From: Baylisascaris procyonis
Taxonomy: Eukaryota > Nematoda > Chromadorea > Rhabditida > Ascarididae
Direction: 5' to 3'
Length of the DNA: 64,000 bases
Assembly (NCBI GenBank): GCA_037389465.1
Contig: JAZARR010000110.1
Coordinates: 1,493,501-1,557,500 of the forward strand
Shown in pieces: positions 1 through 14,028 of this stretch. Position 1 is the first letter of the stretch; every line of letters begins with the position of its first letter. Under the pieces are notes generated by a model. It made no database searches, had not been told where the DNA came from, and saw only the letters and a program-made list of their open reading frames with translations. The position numbers and the translations under genes are program-made.

Positions 1-1513
1 CTTCAAATTGCAATCAGCTTATAAGAATGCATTTAGTGAATTTGCACGTAGATGTGTAGTTTAGTGATTTGGCAGTATAACATTCACTTGAATTTTTTCA
101 TTCTTTGTACTCTCAGTAAAGATATCCTCTCTATTGTCGTTGAGTTCACATAGAATGTATGTGTTTTGCATTCTTTTCTAGAGTAGTGCCAACGTTTCTT
201 ATGAAAAATTCCATGAAATTCCAAAATTCCATGAGAATTCCATGACACATTTAGATAGAAGAAAAGTTGCTTTTGCATCCGGCGAGAGTGCTGCTTGTCT
301 TGGCAGATTTTACCGGTCCTCAAAAGAACCGGTGGAAAAACGCATCAGGAGAACTGATACGGGATGTTTTTTTTTACTGTTTGTTAATATTGACACTGTT
401 TTTACTATTTACTATTTGACAATATTGGTAGACACAAAGTATTTACCAATATTGACACTTAACAACTCCACTTCAATAAGAGTGTCTATCAACGAGTAGA
501 ATTCTCAATGTACAGTTTTACTGTTACACCAGCAATTGTTTACTGTCTATGGTAGTGAAGGTTTCCCATCGATCTGAGCAAGGGTAACGCAAAATGAATA
601 AAGCAACGTTATAAATTTATTTCTTTAATCAGGGATGATGCTTTTCTAAGCTACAATTATCAGTTTCTCTTCGCTATCGTATAATTAGCAAAAAAAAGCG
701 CATCAGGAAGATTTATGCGAATTGTGTTTTTTGCATTCACCAAAATTGTCACCTAACAATCTGAAATGAGATCGTCATCAAAACACATACCTCATCAAAT
801 GCAGTATTCTCAACAAATCTATTAGAGATTCGAAGATGAATAAAATCCACAGTATATTGCTCGATGTATATGTAGTATAGATGCACAACTACTATTATAT
901 TCGTCTAGCTCGTCAGTTCCTTCAATTGACAACAAGTAAAAAAGCAACGGCACTTAACGCAATAGCTTTTTGATCTTTTAACGTAACCACTTGTTCGTAA
1001 AAATTTTCTATAATGTATCGGTTTTTTTTTTTACCATTGTGGTTGTAAAATATAATCTTTGGCTAGAAAATAATCCTTCATATATGCTAATTTTAAGTTA
1101 TTTCCGAGTATGGATAAATTTTTTCGAGTAGATCAGTCAAGTTAGAAGTAGTTTCTAATTTAGATGATTTCTACCCAGATAGGTAATATCTACCCAAGTT
1201 TTTGATGGTTGCAGTAGAGTGAAAGCAATCAACGCGCAAATATCATCTCATATTAATGCGTTAGGCGTATAAAAAGTTTCAGTGTGCTCTTTCATTGGCG
1301 AAGCAACTCTTCGTTGCGCTCCCATCTGCGCTAATTCACCGATACAAATAGGTATTGCGGCATTCCGATTGCACAAAGTCGATCTTAACGCGTTAAGTCC
1401 TCTAAACTATTCGTATCCCAAATTTGCATATATCTTATTTACATACTCATCATCGCAGTTGATTTACTGCTGAATTCAATTCTGTTGTTGTGATTCTGTT
1501 TGAGATTGTGCAA

Positions 1514-1554
1514 TTTTTTATTTTTTATTTTTTATTTTTTATTTTTTATTTTTG
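1514..1554. repeat. (TTTTTTA)n simple repeat
   Basis: About five to six consecutive copies of a 7-nt unit of six T and one A. It is a simple-sequence tract with no coding content. Confidence 0.85.
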
Positions 1555-4500
1555 CCTATATAATATGCACACAAAACACACTACAAGCTTTTGAATCCAA
1601 ATTTATATCGATTTTAGAGAAGTTAGCTATATTTGTTTCATAGAAGAAGTAATATCGGTTGCATGAGCAAATAACATCGCTGTTTTCTACGTATCAACGA
1701 TTTTGTGCTCTTGTTGATTTAACCCACAAGTGAGAAAAATTGTGCCAATAAACTGGACACCTCATCGCATCAATTAATTCGTACCAATTCTCCGATAATC
1801 TAATTTGTGCCAAAAATTTTTAATATTAGCTAAAAAAATTATACTGCTGTATTATTTTATTGAGATGCATTTATACAATTTTCAGAAAATTTCATGAATA
1901 ATTTTACTAAATTATAACGGCTATGTTTTTCAAATACTTGCAAATAGTTAGGATAACTCAGTAGATCCATAAAATTGTTTAGAAATCAGAAGGTTCCATC
2001 TTCACATATTCCTAGTCAATCGAGGTTTTGGAATCATTGTTGAAGCTGATTAATTCCATCTTAAATGCTAACAGTGCAGATGTAGAGTAAGCATTCTTTG
2101 AAGAGAACCATCAATCATTTCTTTCGAAGAGTTGAACCACTAAATGGGAAGCCTATCATATGGCTATGAATTCCGCTGCAATGTTTGCTCTCAAAATTTC
2201 AGTCAAAATCTAATAGAATTTTGAAAGTACTGCAGTATTTGAGTCGCGTTGAATCTATCTTCTACAAGGTGTTCAACTTTATTACCACGCGTTTGGTCTT
2301 CCTTACTTCTCTAATGTTGCATCTTTTTTTCGTTAAATAAACAGATCCATATGTAGAGGCTGATTATGGGCTCTTCAGGATCACTCATTATATATTAAGG
2401 AAGATTTGAGCTATATTCCTGTGGGACATAGATCGCTCGTACACAGACTGCAAACGTTAATTGCGCACTACTAAGGGCATAAAGATGTAATTGAGTTTTG
2501 ACCATTAATATTGCTTCTATCGTTGTGATCCATCCAACGATCCACCTAACTATCATCCGATCCATTGCGCTGTTGATATGGCTGCATCTATGCACCTTGA
2601 ACATATGGAATGCCTTCTTCGAAAATCTCCATTTAAAAAATTATTGTCGCTAATACGGCGAAGATTAGAATTTTCATTGTTTTTGAAGTTGACTGCAAAA
2701 AGGGGGATTCTAGATTCCAATAGAACAAATAAAGATATTGATATAGACCTAGAGGATGTCTTGAAGGCATTTGTTGTCGATATTTCTCTAATAATGTAAC
2801 ATCAAGAAACAATTCTTTGATATAGAAACAATCTTCACATAAGGTATCAACATCTCCTTGGGGTAATAGTTTGTCTATGTTTTTGTTAAGCAGTATATGT
2901 GGCTGTTTTATACAACACATCCCAACGAGTAACTGAAATTTGATTTCAAATAACTTTGAAATAGTGTAACGCATAACTGATTGATGATGATATTAGTTAA
3001 GCATATTTTTATGAAATATTTTATTTCATAAAGCTTTAATTTCAGTAACTCTTAGAGCAGCTACAGTGCTTTATAGTAACAATAAAGCATTTAAGTGATA
3101 TAGGTTGTTGGAGGTTTATTTTCGAAATAAAAAGAAAAATTAATTTCTGAAAGAGAAAAAAGCTCCGACAAGAGAGTTAGAGTGAATGATATCTCTAATT
3201 ATTGGTAACCGGGATCATTAAGGAAATATGAGAAAGAAAGGACGAACGGTTGTTCATTTCCACGTTCATGTTTCAGCCTTTAGATAAACGATCCAGCGGT
3301 GGGAAGTAAGTTTATTCCCTCGTTAAAAGTAGAAAAGCTCGGAAGGCAATAACTGCGCATTTCTATCTTGAGGCTTTCCTCATGTTTAATGAGAGCCTCT
3401 TTCCTGTTTATTTACTATGTATAGTATTTTGCGAAAAAATGTATCTCACCTCAAAAATATGATTTTTTTTTTCTTCCATTGAGGAGTTCAGGCAGTGAAC
3501 GAACTTAAAAAAAAGGAACTGAAGGCAGCCGTCATAGCTATTGATGAAAACTTGAGTGGATACCGAAAAGACATGAAGTTTTTTATTAGATCAATTCACA
3601 GTATTTCATTGTGAGAAAAAAATTTAATGTAAACAATTTTTTCGACTTTTTGTATCAGTACTAATTTTGAATTTTTTTTCATTTATTAGTGACTTAGTGC
3701 ATTTGTAATTTTGTGTAGTTTGAATTTTTGTGTACGCTAATTTTAGATGCATTTCGTTTTCTCTTTATTGCATAGATATTTCCATAGCAGTAAAAATAAA
3801 ATAAAACTAATAAAAAATTTAAGTACCGCATTGCTTTGATTTCGAATTTTTAATGGCTCTCCACTAAATTTATAGCGTTCGTTTTTTATTTCTTTTTTCC
3901 CACGCACACACATACAAAAAAGTCATTATAGAGTATTAGTTTTATTTAAGTAATCGATAACGCAAACATTTCGATAGCTACACCTTGTGCATGCACTTGT
4001 TGCGTGTAATGAATTAGACGTTTAAGGATGTAATTTTTATTCATGTAATGCACGAGAAGGAATTCATTGAGTCAATTTTCATTTAACGATACGCCGATAT
4101 AATCGGAAAATAGTAAGAAATTTTCGAAATTTTTATAGAAAATAAATAAATGCCATCGGTTGGAAATAAAAGCCCTTCCGTATCTGGGAACGTGGTCATG
4201 AGGATATGAGTTCTCTAATATTTCGGACTCAACTCTACAATCTCGGAGTGTTTTCAAAGTTTATAAATGCAGCTGTACAACAATGATGCTGCATTCATTT
4301 AAGCACCTATATAGATAAGCGGCTTTACCGATCGTATTCGATAGTGCGATATAATGTGGGCATAAGTGTGCAGTGGAATAGGTGTGGCAGTGAATGATGT
4401 GTAGGTATAATTGCCTGCTGGAGAGAGGTTGTTGTTGGCCGCCGAAATGCATCACTCAGCGACGAGCTTTTAAAGGCGAACCTCTTTTTTTCCACTTGGC

Positions 4501-7500
4501 TGCATCACTCACATAACTGTAATTCCCCGCCATAGCAATTCGGATTACTCTTAGTTGTACTCTTAGCCATTTCAATATCGTTTTATATCCCTCGAAAGAA
4601 TATTTTCTTCAAAATAAACTCCCCTCATAAATTTTTTGGACAACTAACTATTTGTGAACATAAATCATCATAATATTTGCTTCTTATTTCACTTTTCCTA
4701 TTTTATTTGCATAAACTATTATTGCATGAAGAGACAATTGTTAAAATGGAGAGAAGAGGAAATTAGAGATCAAAAAATTTTGAATAAATATTATAAGAAA
4801 TGGAATATATTTGCTATTAACAAGGATAAACGATCCGTTGTAACCTAAAAAGAACAGCATAGACAAATATCTTGTTTTAGTGTGAAAAAATGCGATTTTT
4901 TCATTTTTTTTTTTTTTTGTAAAGAAATGGTCCCTTCTGGTGCGATTGCAGAGACATCTAAAATTTCTAAAAATTTGCATACAGAAAGGCAAAAATTTGC
5001 ATGTGGAAAAGCAAAAATTTATGGAAAAGACCAAAATTCGAGTTTTCCCTCTCCTCTCTTCTTAAGCTTTCACTAATATTTCCGCTGTAGTGCAAAAAGA
5101 TTTCATAGAATTGAGTTCAAAAAGTGCATAAATGAATCGTCGTTTAATCACTGAAATGCTTACGCCACATCTTCATAACTAAGTTTTTAGATAGAGTCAG
5201 TGAACGTGATTTAGCCAGATGGTGTTCTTCTGCAAGCAGCTAAACATTTTCATCCGAACATAACTTGAAAGCATTCTCGAAATTTTGAAAACAAAGAGGC
5301 ATAAAGCTGATGAAAAATGATATGGATCTTCACAATGGTGACCTCCATTATTTAATAAAACGAACGTTAAATGAGCTTTTATAAACAATATCATTGCGCT
5401 TTTCAAGCAATCTTTTGCTACTCCATTTGCTTTGAAGTTTCATCGAGTGTTATGCTCATCCGTGAGTACTTGTATATGAAGATGAATAATAGTAATATGC
5501 AAATTTTGAGTGGTGATCTTATTTATGATTCATACTTCTAAGTGAACAACGTTTACGGATCATCGAATCGTACGATAAAAGGAAATTACATCAAAGTTGA
5601 ATGGGCGGTGCTCAAAAGGAGGAAGAGGCGTGGCTGAAAATTCGGAAGACGTTCTCTCTTCATTCCTAATCTTTCAATCGTCTATTCTTTTCCACATAAC
5701 ATTGTTGTTAACCTTGGTCAACATACTCATCATACATCTTTGAATCTCTCTCATGAGATCATTTATTTATACTTCATAAACTCTTTAATCTCAATGACTA
5801 GTTTTATAAATTTTACTTTCCTAATAAGTTTTATTCAAATTTTTGCCCTTTATAGGTTTTGCTTTCATACTGAAGTGACAAAAAATTTGCATATTATTGT
5901 TATTTACAAATAGTGCATCTTTCAAGTGAAATTAGCCATTTTGTTCATAAATCCTTATCTAAATAGCTGATCAGCGTATATCAAAATTACGCTGAAATAT
6001 GGATTAAACGGGTTGAACGGGGGAGAATGGGAAAGAAAGTGGGAGAAAGGGAGGAGGAGAGATTACAAATTGATTCATTGAGATTATATCTCATTTTAAG
6101 ATCATATGGTTTGAGAGTCCCTCTATGAACGACGATTATTTATAGATGCTATGTCAGCTGTTCAATCTTATAGAGAGCACTACATGAATGAGTCTGTGGT
6201 TTTTTTCTCATTCAGTCTAAGTCGATGATTTTCCATTTTTTTTTTAGCAGAGGAAATTTTTCTCTATCGGTTTACGCGGATGTCGTTTTCATTTATTAAG
6301 CGTATTGCTGTCAACTCACATCTCTTCCTAGTGCATTTTTCATTTCTCTCTTACATCACTTCTTTCTATTTTGATTGACAATATTGTAGAATGATTTGAA
6401 GCTAAAGGGGAGAGGAAAGGGGGCAAGAGGGAATGAACTTTTGTTTCTTACAATATTATATGAATATATTCTTTTATAATAGTACTTTGCAACAAACCGT
6501 TTATAGCCATCAACAATTACGATTTTCGTAGCTTTTAAAGAATTGACTTATTTTAGAAGTTTTGTTATTGTTACACTCCAGATTATTAATGTATCACTTT
6601 CACTGCATTTTTTCTTCTATCACTGACATGTTTCGATGCATCTTATGGAATCGTTATATGAATTTTTCATTTTCCATCAGAAAATATTTAACAACAATAA
6701 TAATAAATAATACTAATAATATTCTTACTAATATCCATGTAATCCACATTTATAGTTATTGCCTATTTACAAATATTCACTATTGTCAAATTAAACAATG
6801 AAATGAGAAAGGTTTTGTTGATTGAATGGAAATTATTGCTATCACTCAACATAAAGGGTTCGTCGATTATTCTCACTTTAACGCTGCATCACTCACATTG
6901 ATGACAGGTGTCAAATAACCCGTCAAATAACATTGCTCTCTTTTAGCACTCTTACCATTCAACCGGCTTATTCCCTTTGCACATATGCTCATTTGCTTGT
7001 TCATTGTCCTCATAAACAAATCCTTTTTATGTTCTTTTCAAAAATTTTATTCAAAAAAAAAAATTTCACTCATTTATGGGAATTTATAAATGTTATGGGA
7101 AATTTCCGTCCAATTCTTGTTCGTTTTAATGATCTCATTGGCACAGTGAATAAGAAGAATGGCTATATAGATTGGCTTTTAGGCGATTATGCTTACTTCC
7201 CATCCAATGAATCGTAATTAATGAAGAAAATTTGAATTATGGGCTATTCATTAGAGAAATGAGTTAAGGCGATTTGGTTACTTAAATATTATCTTCAAAT
7301 ACCTTATTATTCGTTCATTAGACAAAAAGTTATCACTTTTTATACGTAATTAAAATAATATGAACTTAAATTTATAACTGAAAAAGAGTGTCAAAGAGGC
7401 TGGCCCGATATGCGCTTTTTGCATTTAGCTCATCTCATCACCCAAGTTCATTAATAACTAATAAATAAATAAATAAGGCATACAAAAAAACGGCTTCGTA

Positions 7501-10500
7501 TTTTAACTGACGTACAAATTTTCGACAAGAAATTCGTTTTTCTCTCACTAGTTGATGTAAGTTGCACGTATTTGTTTAAAGCGATTTCGTATACATAACT
7601 ACGGCATTTTTCGAAGTTGATTGTTGAATGTTATGTGGGAGAAGATCATCTTATGGTTTATATTATATCACTTTAGCTTCAATGAGTTCTCGAGTTGGAA
7701 CTACCTAGCAAGCAGAGAGACAGACATATACATACACACATGTATATACCCCTGTAGATAGGGCATTCATATAATATGCATTTGCGAAGTGGCTGCACAA
7801 AGGAGCACCATAACCTGAAGATTTCCCAAATTGTTTACTTGCCACCCTCTTTAAGGGCTGAAAAAAATTATAATGAGGAAAATTACCACAATTGGTTATA
7901 AAAACATTAACACAAAATGAGGAGAAATTTATGAGGTAACAGGTAGAAAGATGAATGCTAACAGATTCATATGAGTGCATTTTGATAGATTCGACTCGTT
8001 CGTTGTTAGTGATGTTCTTTGAGAAGCGAGAATTATTGAAGGTGAAAGGATTTCGAGATGAACGAATGTCTGAATTGTGTTGTCATTACATCGTCGTCAT
8101 AAAGGATCTAAAAAAAAGAACAACTGTCATTCCACAAAGCAAACTTCTTGTTGAATGGTTGCGATTTCTTCCGCTTTTCTTCATTTTTAAATGATCGATT
8201 GTATAGAAATAATTCATTTATGAGGAATATTACCATCTTCTACTTTATTTTCAAATATATCATCGAAGAGAAAACGTTTTAGATTTACTACTGATTCTTT
8301 TCTGTTTTATAATTTCGAATGAACTCCTTGCTCTCCCACGCCGATAGAGAACCCAAAGACTGAATTTACCTCCCCAAACGACTGCCTTCTCCCAAAACTT
8401 AAATTCTTATGAGAAAGGATACTCCTATCCTCTACATAACTCAACCTCTCATCCATAGCAAATCTTTTGAAATGTTATAGAAGTATTCGTATGAATCTGA
8501 CAAACTTTTAAAGAAACAGTTCGCTGAATTAAGCCTACTTTGTCTGAAATCTTGATCAAATGATGAGGCAGGGGTTTTATTTGACACAGTACTGTATTTT
8601 ATTTTCGGGACATTCGATTTTGGAAATGCACATGTGAAATGTGATAATTAGGGGTTTATGCTTTCACAAAAGCAGCAGCGTTAATATTTTGCACACTGCA
8701 TGTTGATTTCACCAATCTAATGGATCGGCTTTCGCTTGAAGTGAATCAATTCTTTAAACTTCAAATAATTCAAAATTTCTTTCAAATTTCTTCCTTATCA
8801 AAATCGCGAAATTTCACTGAATTAAATTGAAATAATAAATTGTTGATTTTATAGTGAAATTATTGGAGTTACTTTTGAAGTTTTAAATTACTAGTAAATT
8901 GTCGATTTTTTTTGAGTGATAAAAATGTTTATCTATGTTCTCATTTTATTTCATGATCTACTTGCAATGTATTTGCATCGCTTTGAAAGTGTGGAATATA
9001 AAATCGCAAAAAGAAAACAATAGAGCCTTAGGTCATGACTAATTCATCGCTATAGGATGTTGCAGCTAAATTAATGAAACTTCGTTGCTGGCAGACTGCA
9101 AAGTATGCTGAGTTGTTCCCATTGAAAAATGGTGTTTTTTTTTGAAAATTCAAACGTCTTCGACCAATTTGCATTTGATTTCCTAATTAGAACGACTAAA
9201 ATTTTGCATATTTTTCATGCAATCAATAAATTCAGAATATGTAATTATCAAATTTTATAAATTATAAATAAAAAATTGAAAAATTTGCGAAAAAATATTT
9301 CTTCCAACAAAAAAAAATTTTTTTTTTCAGTGCATCATTGCAAATTCAAACATAAAGGGCGAAAAAATTTCGATTCGCTTCGAACAACAAAGATTGTCGT
9401 TTCTCAACTAAAGAAAAGATTAGTTTCCGTAAGTTGGCAATCGGTGTGTGGAGAAAATTATATTAAAAGACTTTTATTCAGTTGTAAAAAAAAGTGAATC
9501 CTTACCAAACAAGTTCCATCAACTATCGATTCAGCGTGTTTCCTCTATCCATCTTCTCATATTGCCTCAAATACGCTCGATGAAATCTCTAGCGATATCG
9601 CAGTTTTTAAACGATAACAATGGTGATATTTTGATGATATCCTTTTTTAAAGTCATCATTGATATGAGGCTTTCCAGATGACTCCAAATGAACTCCAGAT
9701 GAAAGTCCGATCAAGAGTAAATATTCTAGCAAAGGTAAACGAATTGAAAGCACCTCAACGAGTGATGCATTTTCTTACGTTCATAGATTCATCCACGGAT
9801 ATGGTGTTGCTGAATATCTCAGAATCGATGAAAATCTCTAGAAGGCTTCCGCTTAATTTTGCTTTTATCATTAAGTTGTTTCAGATAATTTGTATTTTAT
9901 CTTTGCTAAATAATAGGCAAAAGATGTTTTCACTCTTTGAAATATTCACCGTTGCTCAAGCTGTCGTCGGAAGTTTGCAACTTTTTGCTGTTGAAAGTTG
10001 CTGACAGCCGTAATGACGTCATAGGTATTGCTTGCGCATTAATGAAAGTTCAATAAACCATAGGATTTGAGTGTGTGAGGACGTAATTTAATCTTTATTG
10101 TGCGCTTTCATCAAATTTCGCAAATGGACGATACCGCTTCGCTTCTTTTTTTTTGATCGGCTAGAATGTTTGTGATTGATCTACAAAAGAAGATCAGCAA
10201 GATTCGTTGCTGTCTATAAGTAGCATCACTAATCCCTCATAGGCCACTAAGGGGTCGAGCGGTGTTCGTGTGCGGCACTCCTCAACGAGGGGGTTTTATC
10301 AATTCTCTAATGCCATTTTTCGAAACGATTGCCAATTATAGCAATTTGTTTCTTTTTATATTACTGCTAATTTTGCATATTTACTATTGCATTGCAGTAT
10401 ATTTGTTTCCAACTTGATAATAAATTTTACTCCTCTTTATCATTTTCATTTAAACGTAATAAAGCGCAATTCTATGATAAAACATAATTTGTCGTTTATT

Positions 10501-10646
10501 AAATGCGCTCATAATTGGTGATACATTGTTCGATTGGGCAATATCTTGAAAAATATTGAATATTTAAATATTTTTAAATTGCCACAAATGGTTGTCTATA
10601 AATTTATTTCAGTGCAATATTGCAGGAAAATGTTGATTAATTAACA

Positions 10647-10664
10647 AAAAAAAAAAAAAAAAAG
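10647..10664. repeat. Poly-A tract
   Basis: An uninterrupted run of about 18 A. It is not preceded by a coding exon or AATAAA signal at the usual distance, so it is simple sequence, not a retrocopy tail that I can support. Confidence 0.8.
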
Positions 10665-12092
10665 TTTCAAATAAGTCGTTCAATTCATTGAAAAATTGAA
10701 GATATTTTTTGTAAGGAAACGAAGAAGAAGGGAATTCGACGAGGAAGTAGCAAACAGACGGATTACATGGATGGCTTTCCATTGAATTCTACTGAAAGCT
10801 TTTCTGGGCACATGATTCGAAAAATGCTTTCAAAATGCGCTTTGCACGTTCACTTTTTATCGCTTGCTAGCGTTCAAAGTGCACAAGTTTTCATCGATAT
10901 TCTATTCTTGTCTGCAACGATGAGAAAATGCAGCACCTGAGATCAATGATGTTTTCTATATTAATCTATTGCATATTCTCTTATCACTAATTAATTATTC
11001 TTATCTCTTATCAATATATATTAATCACTCTACAATTCTATACTCCTTTCACTTTTCTGCTCTCTTGAAACTATTCTCTTCAGTTCTATCTTTATCATTT
11101 CCCTATAACTATGAGAATATCATATTGTATAACAAAAGATTTTAGTATTTATTAAATTTTTTTTGCGATGAATTACACTATTATGTGAGCCATTTTAAGC
11201 GCACAAAAGTATAGAATAAAAAATTATATTTTAGAAAAATAGAAAATTATATTGGGTATAAAATATTTCAATAAACTATTGCACTATATTATATGAGAAA
11301 ATCGATTTTTGCTATTTCCCATTAAAACAATTGAAGTGATTGCGTTCAATATTGTTTTTTTTTCTTTCAAAATCACAACTATTATTAAATGTCATTCTCT
11401 GAGAATATTGTAAATGTTCTCAATAAATATTAGCTTAGCTAACTTTATCGTTTACGATCATTGAATATTAGTAATAAATTTATGTAAGCAATTGAAATCA
11501 CTATTGTTATCACTGTACTAAGGAGGGACACAAAGCGGATTTCTCGTTTTTCAGTATAAAGCTCTTTTCAGGATATCCCCAGAAAAATATATTGAAAAAG
11601 AAAGTCGGTGTATTTTCAATTAAAATATACGAATGGCGAATTCACATAAATATATAGAACAAAATGATATGCAGAATGAAGATATTTTCTGCTCAGTGTT
11701 TGTAAAGTTCATTGACTTAAGTGGCTTTAGGATTTGATTTGCTGCGTGGAGATTTATGAATCACTATGGAGGTTAAATTTATCGAATGCATATATCAAAC
11801 GATGGATTAGTGCTAAGTAATGCAGTCAAATGAGATTCAAACTGCGTCAATGTTTTTGCGGTTTTTTAAACGGCATTTCTTGAATGCAGATAATTAACTA
11901 ATAGCAACGAGTATATAAGACCTTCTTCCGCCTCGATTCATTAGTTTATGTTCACTCGCCCTCTTCTTCTTTTCCTCTCCTTCCCTTCTCCTCTTCACTT
12001 TCTTTCAAAGAAAATAGGAAATTAACTATTTCTGTAGCTAAATGTTTAAATTCTATGTTTTGCTCATTATATGAATGGTAAAAATGCTTGTT

Positions 12093-12095
<3 letters not shown>

Positions 12096-12158
<63 letters not shown>
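12096..12158. repeat. (TA)n microsatellite, about 31 units
   Basis: A perfect TA dinucleotide array of about 63 nt. It creates Ile-Tyr runs in translated frames on both strands, which are artefacts. Confidence 0.95.
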
Positions 12159-12179
12159 CAATTGTATATATAACAATTC

Positions 12180-12700
12180 ATCGGTGAAAAGGACTGTCGA
12201 AAGTCATTTAGTGTCGCTATCGAATGAGGTGTTGCTTATTTCAAAAGAAATGCTCCGGGTGGCGATTCTTATTTCTACAGTCAAACAGCCAAATTTCTTC
12301 TTAGTGAACAAAACTCCTCCTTATGAGCCGGTGAAGAGCCAAGAGAATATCTTGGCTCCAACTCGATCAAAAAGCTCGACCGTGCCTAACCCCAGTGAAA
12401 AACATAGCTTCGGTTACGCATGAGAAAAGGTGGTCGGACAAGCTCGAAGAGGAAATTAAGCGCCGATGGGGCTACGCAAGTGACCATGACCTCAACCACA
12501 CTACAAGTGCTGCACCGTCCGTCCGTTCATCTGATTTCCTCTCCCCAGCTGGCCCAGCTATGTACCGTTGCGGAAATAGCCAAGATTATGGTTCCCCTCT
12601 AATCTGGCCTCACTATGATTGCCCATTCTTGGTCCACTTGGCATCGATGCCATGCGTGTTGTCTTTAGTAGATAGGTTCTTATCTTCATGTATATGATGG
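12180..12700 (+). other. Exon-like island, gene unknown
   Basis: This block is richer in G+C than its surroundings and stays open in overlapping plus-strand frames: one from the TA array to a stop at 12421-12423, a second 12395-12697 and a third 12420-12602. The second frame includes a charged stretch reading RWSDKLEEEIKRRWGYASD (codons roughly 13-31). I do not recognise a family, and I cannot tell which frame, if any, is used. It may be one or two exons of an unseen gene, an exon of the neighbouring PEBP-like gene, or an old decayed element. Confidence 0.25.
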
Positions 12701-13832
12701 GCATAAATAGAGAAAGAGATAAGCGGGTCTCATAGAGATATATTTTAATGGACTGCGGTATGTGCATTTAGTAATTCGATTATTTGCGTTTCTACCGTTC
12801 ATATATGAATCAGGCATTATGCAGTGGTCTTCGTCTAGTTCAATTCACTTGATTTTTGATTATTTAAACAGTTGTAATGTTTTGTGTAAATGAGTGAAAA
12901 CATCGTTTATGCAAGCTGTCAACGCGGAGTGTTATTTTTGTTTACATTGAGGTAAACAAATAAATGTCTCAAAGAATCGTTGTGTTTTCTTGGGGAATTG
13001 CTTTCTTTATGACATCAAAATGAACAACAGCTTGGTGAAGTGTGTTCTTGACAGCGCTATTTTCTTGCTCACTTTCATTATGAGACACTTGTCGTTTAAG
13101 TAAAACCATCTTGATGCTATGTGCTACATCCAGCTGCTAATCCTTTTGCGAGCTTCTTTTCCTCTCATATTTCCTCATCAAATCGTTTTAAGTTTACTTT
13201 CTTTCCCTTCTGGGGTTGATATATCAAGTTTTTTTTTTTTTGCAATATGTGAGCATATGGCTAGCAAATTAATGAAAATTTCTGTTAACACTGAGGGTAT
13301 TTTTATATGTGTACGCAGACATTCATTCCACAAGGTCATTTTCCTTCGCCAATAAATCGGCTGAAGGCAAGTGTTCGAGGAATTGTGTTTCCTGGAAAAG
13401 TACCTTGGAATTGTTCCGTATGTTGGTAGCTTGATAGCTTTTTGGCTTCTTGTTGATTAGATTTACAAGCAGAGAATACAGCGGATTATCCATAGTTCAG
13501 CGATCATAATCAAAAATTGATGTAAAGCTTTGAATAGGTCGTGACTGAAGTGGGTGATCAGATGTGCTGAAATATAAAGCAAAGAAATCACCAATGTTGA
13601 AGATGTTAGACGGTGGGAAAGGTGGAAAGGGATGTGAAGCGCATAGAAGATTGTCGGGTAGCGATGAAAGAATAATGGAAACTGAAAATATATAACACTG
13701 AAATGAGAGAATCATTTTGATTCGTACAGCCGGCGTCTTTCTTCTTCTGCGCTTCCACTCGCTTTGATCGCACCCTCCATTGTCTTTAGGCTTTAGTGAC
13801 AACCTTAGCGAGTATGAGACATTTGCGCCTTT

Positions 13833-13835
<3 letters not shown>

Positions 13836-13896
<61 letters not shown>
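13836..13896. repeat. (TA)n microsatellite, first of a duplicated pair
   Basis: A TA array of about 61 nt. Its right flank is repeated 90 bp downstream after a second, interrupted TA array. Confidence 0.95.
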
Positions 13897-13899
<3 letters not shown>

Positions 13900-13937
13900 C
13901 TCAGCACTGATTGTATCTAAGATGGAAGAGGGCTTAT

Positions 13938-13987
<50 letters not shown>

Positions 13988-14028
13988 TACTCAGCACTGA
14001 TTGTATCTAAGATGGAAGAGGGCTTATA
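13897..14028. repeat. Direct duplication (about 42 bp, offset 90 bp) with TA array between
   Basis: The sequence beginning ATACTCAGCACTGATTGTAT occurs at 13897 and again at 13987, with the copies identical through about 42 nt. Between them lies an interrupted TA array (about 13934-13985). The arrangement is a 90-bp tandem duplication of array plus flank, probably from unequal exchange or replication slippage at the microsatellite. Confidence 0.9.

Larger units (their letters stand above)
1..12095. other. Non-coding stretch without a supportable gene
   Basis: I find no open frame here that combines protein-like composition with plausible splice sites. Open frames reach at most about 110 codons and are rich in Phe, Ile, Lys and Asn, as expected from A+T-rich DNA read at random. 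The longest are 2633-2974 on the minus strand (113 codons) and 9678-10004 on the plus strand (108 codons); neither resembles a family I know. The stretch contains poly-T and poly-A runs and a short TTTTTTA array near 1.5 kb. It could be intergenic, or it could hold a long first intron or 5' exon of the PEBP-like gene to the right, whose start I could not find. Confidence 0.6.

Noticed and set aside
2578..2974. Overlapping plus and minus frames of 73 and 113 codons
   Set aside because: Each is the shadow of the other with no family resemblance or splice context.
4950..5030. CAAAAATTTGCAT-type imperfect repeats as a functional array
   Set aside because: Two to three diverged copies in A/T-rich sequence do not stand out from background.
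12088..12176. Tyr-Ile repeat protein on either strand
   Set aside because: It is just the translation of the (TA)n microsatellite.
12336..12358. 8-bp stem with 7-nt loop (GAGCCAAG/CTTGGCTC) as a terminator
   Set aside because: Eukaryotic context, no T-run, and stems this short are expected by chance.
13497..13907. 136-codon minus-strand frame
   Set aside because: About 20 codons are Ile-Tyr from the TA microsatellite, and an internal TATTTTCAG-like site and low complexity make a real exon unprovable.
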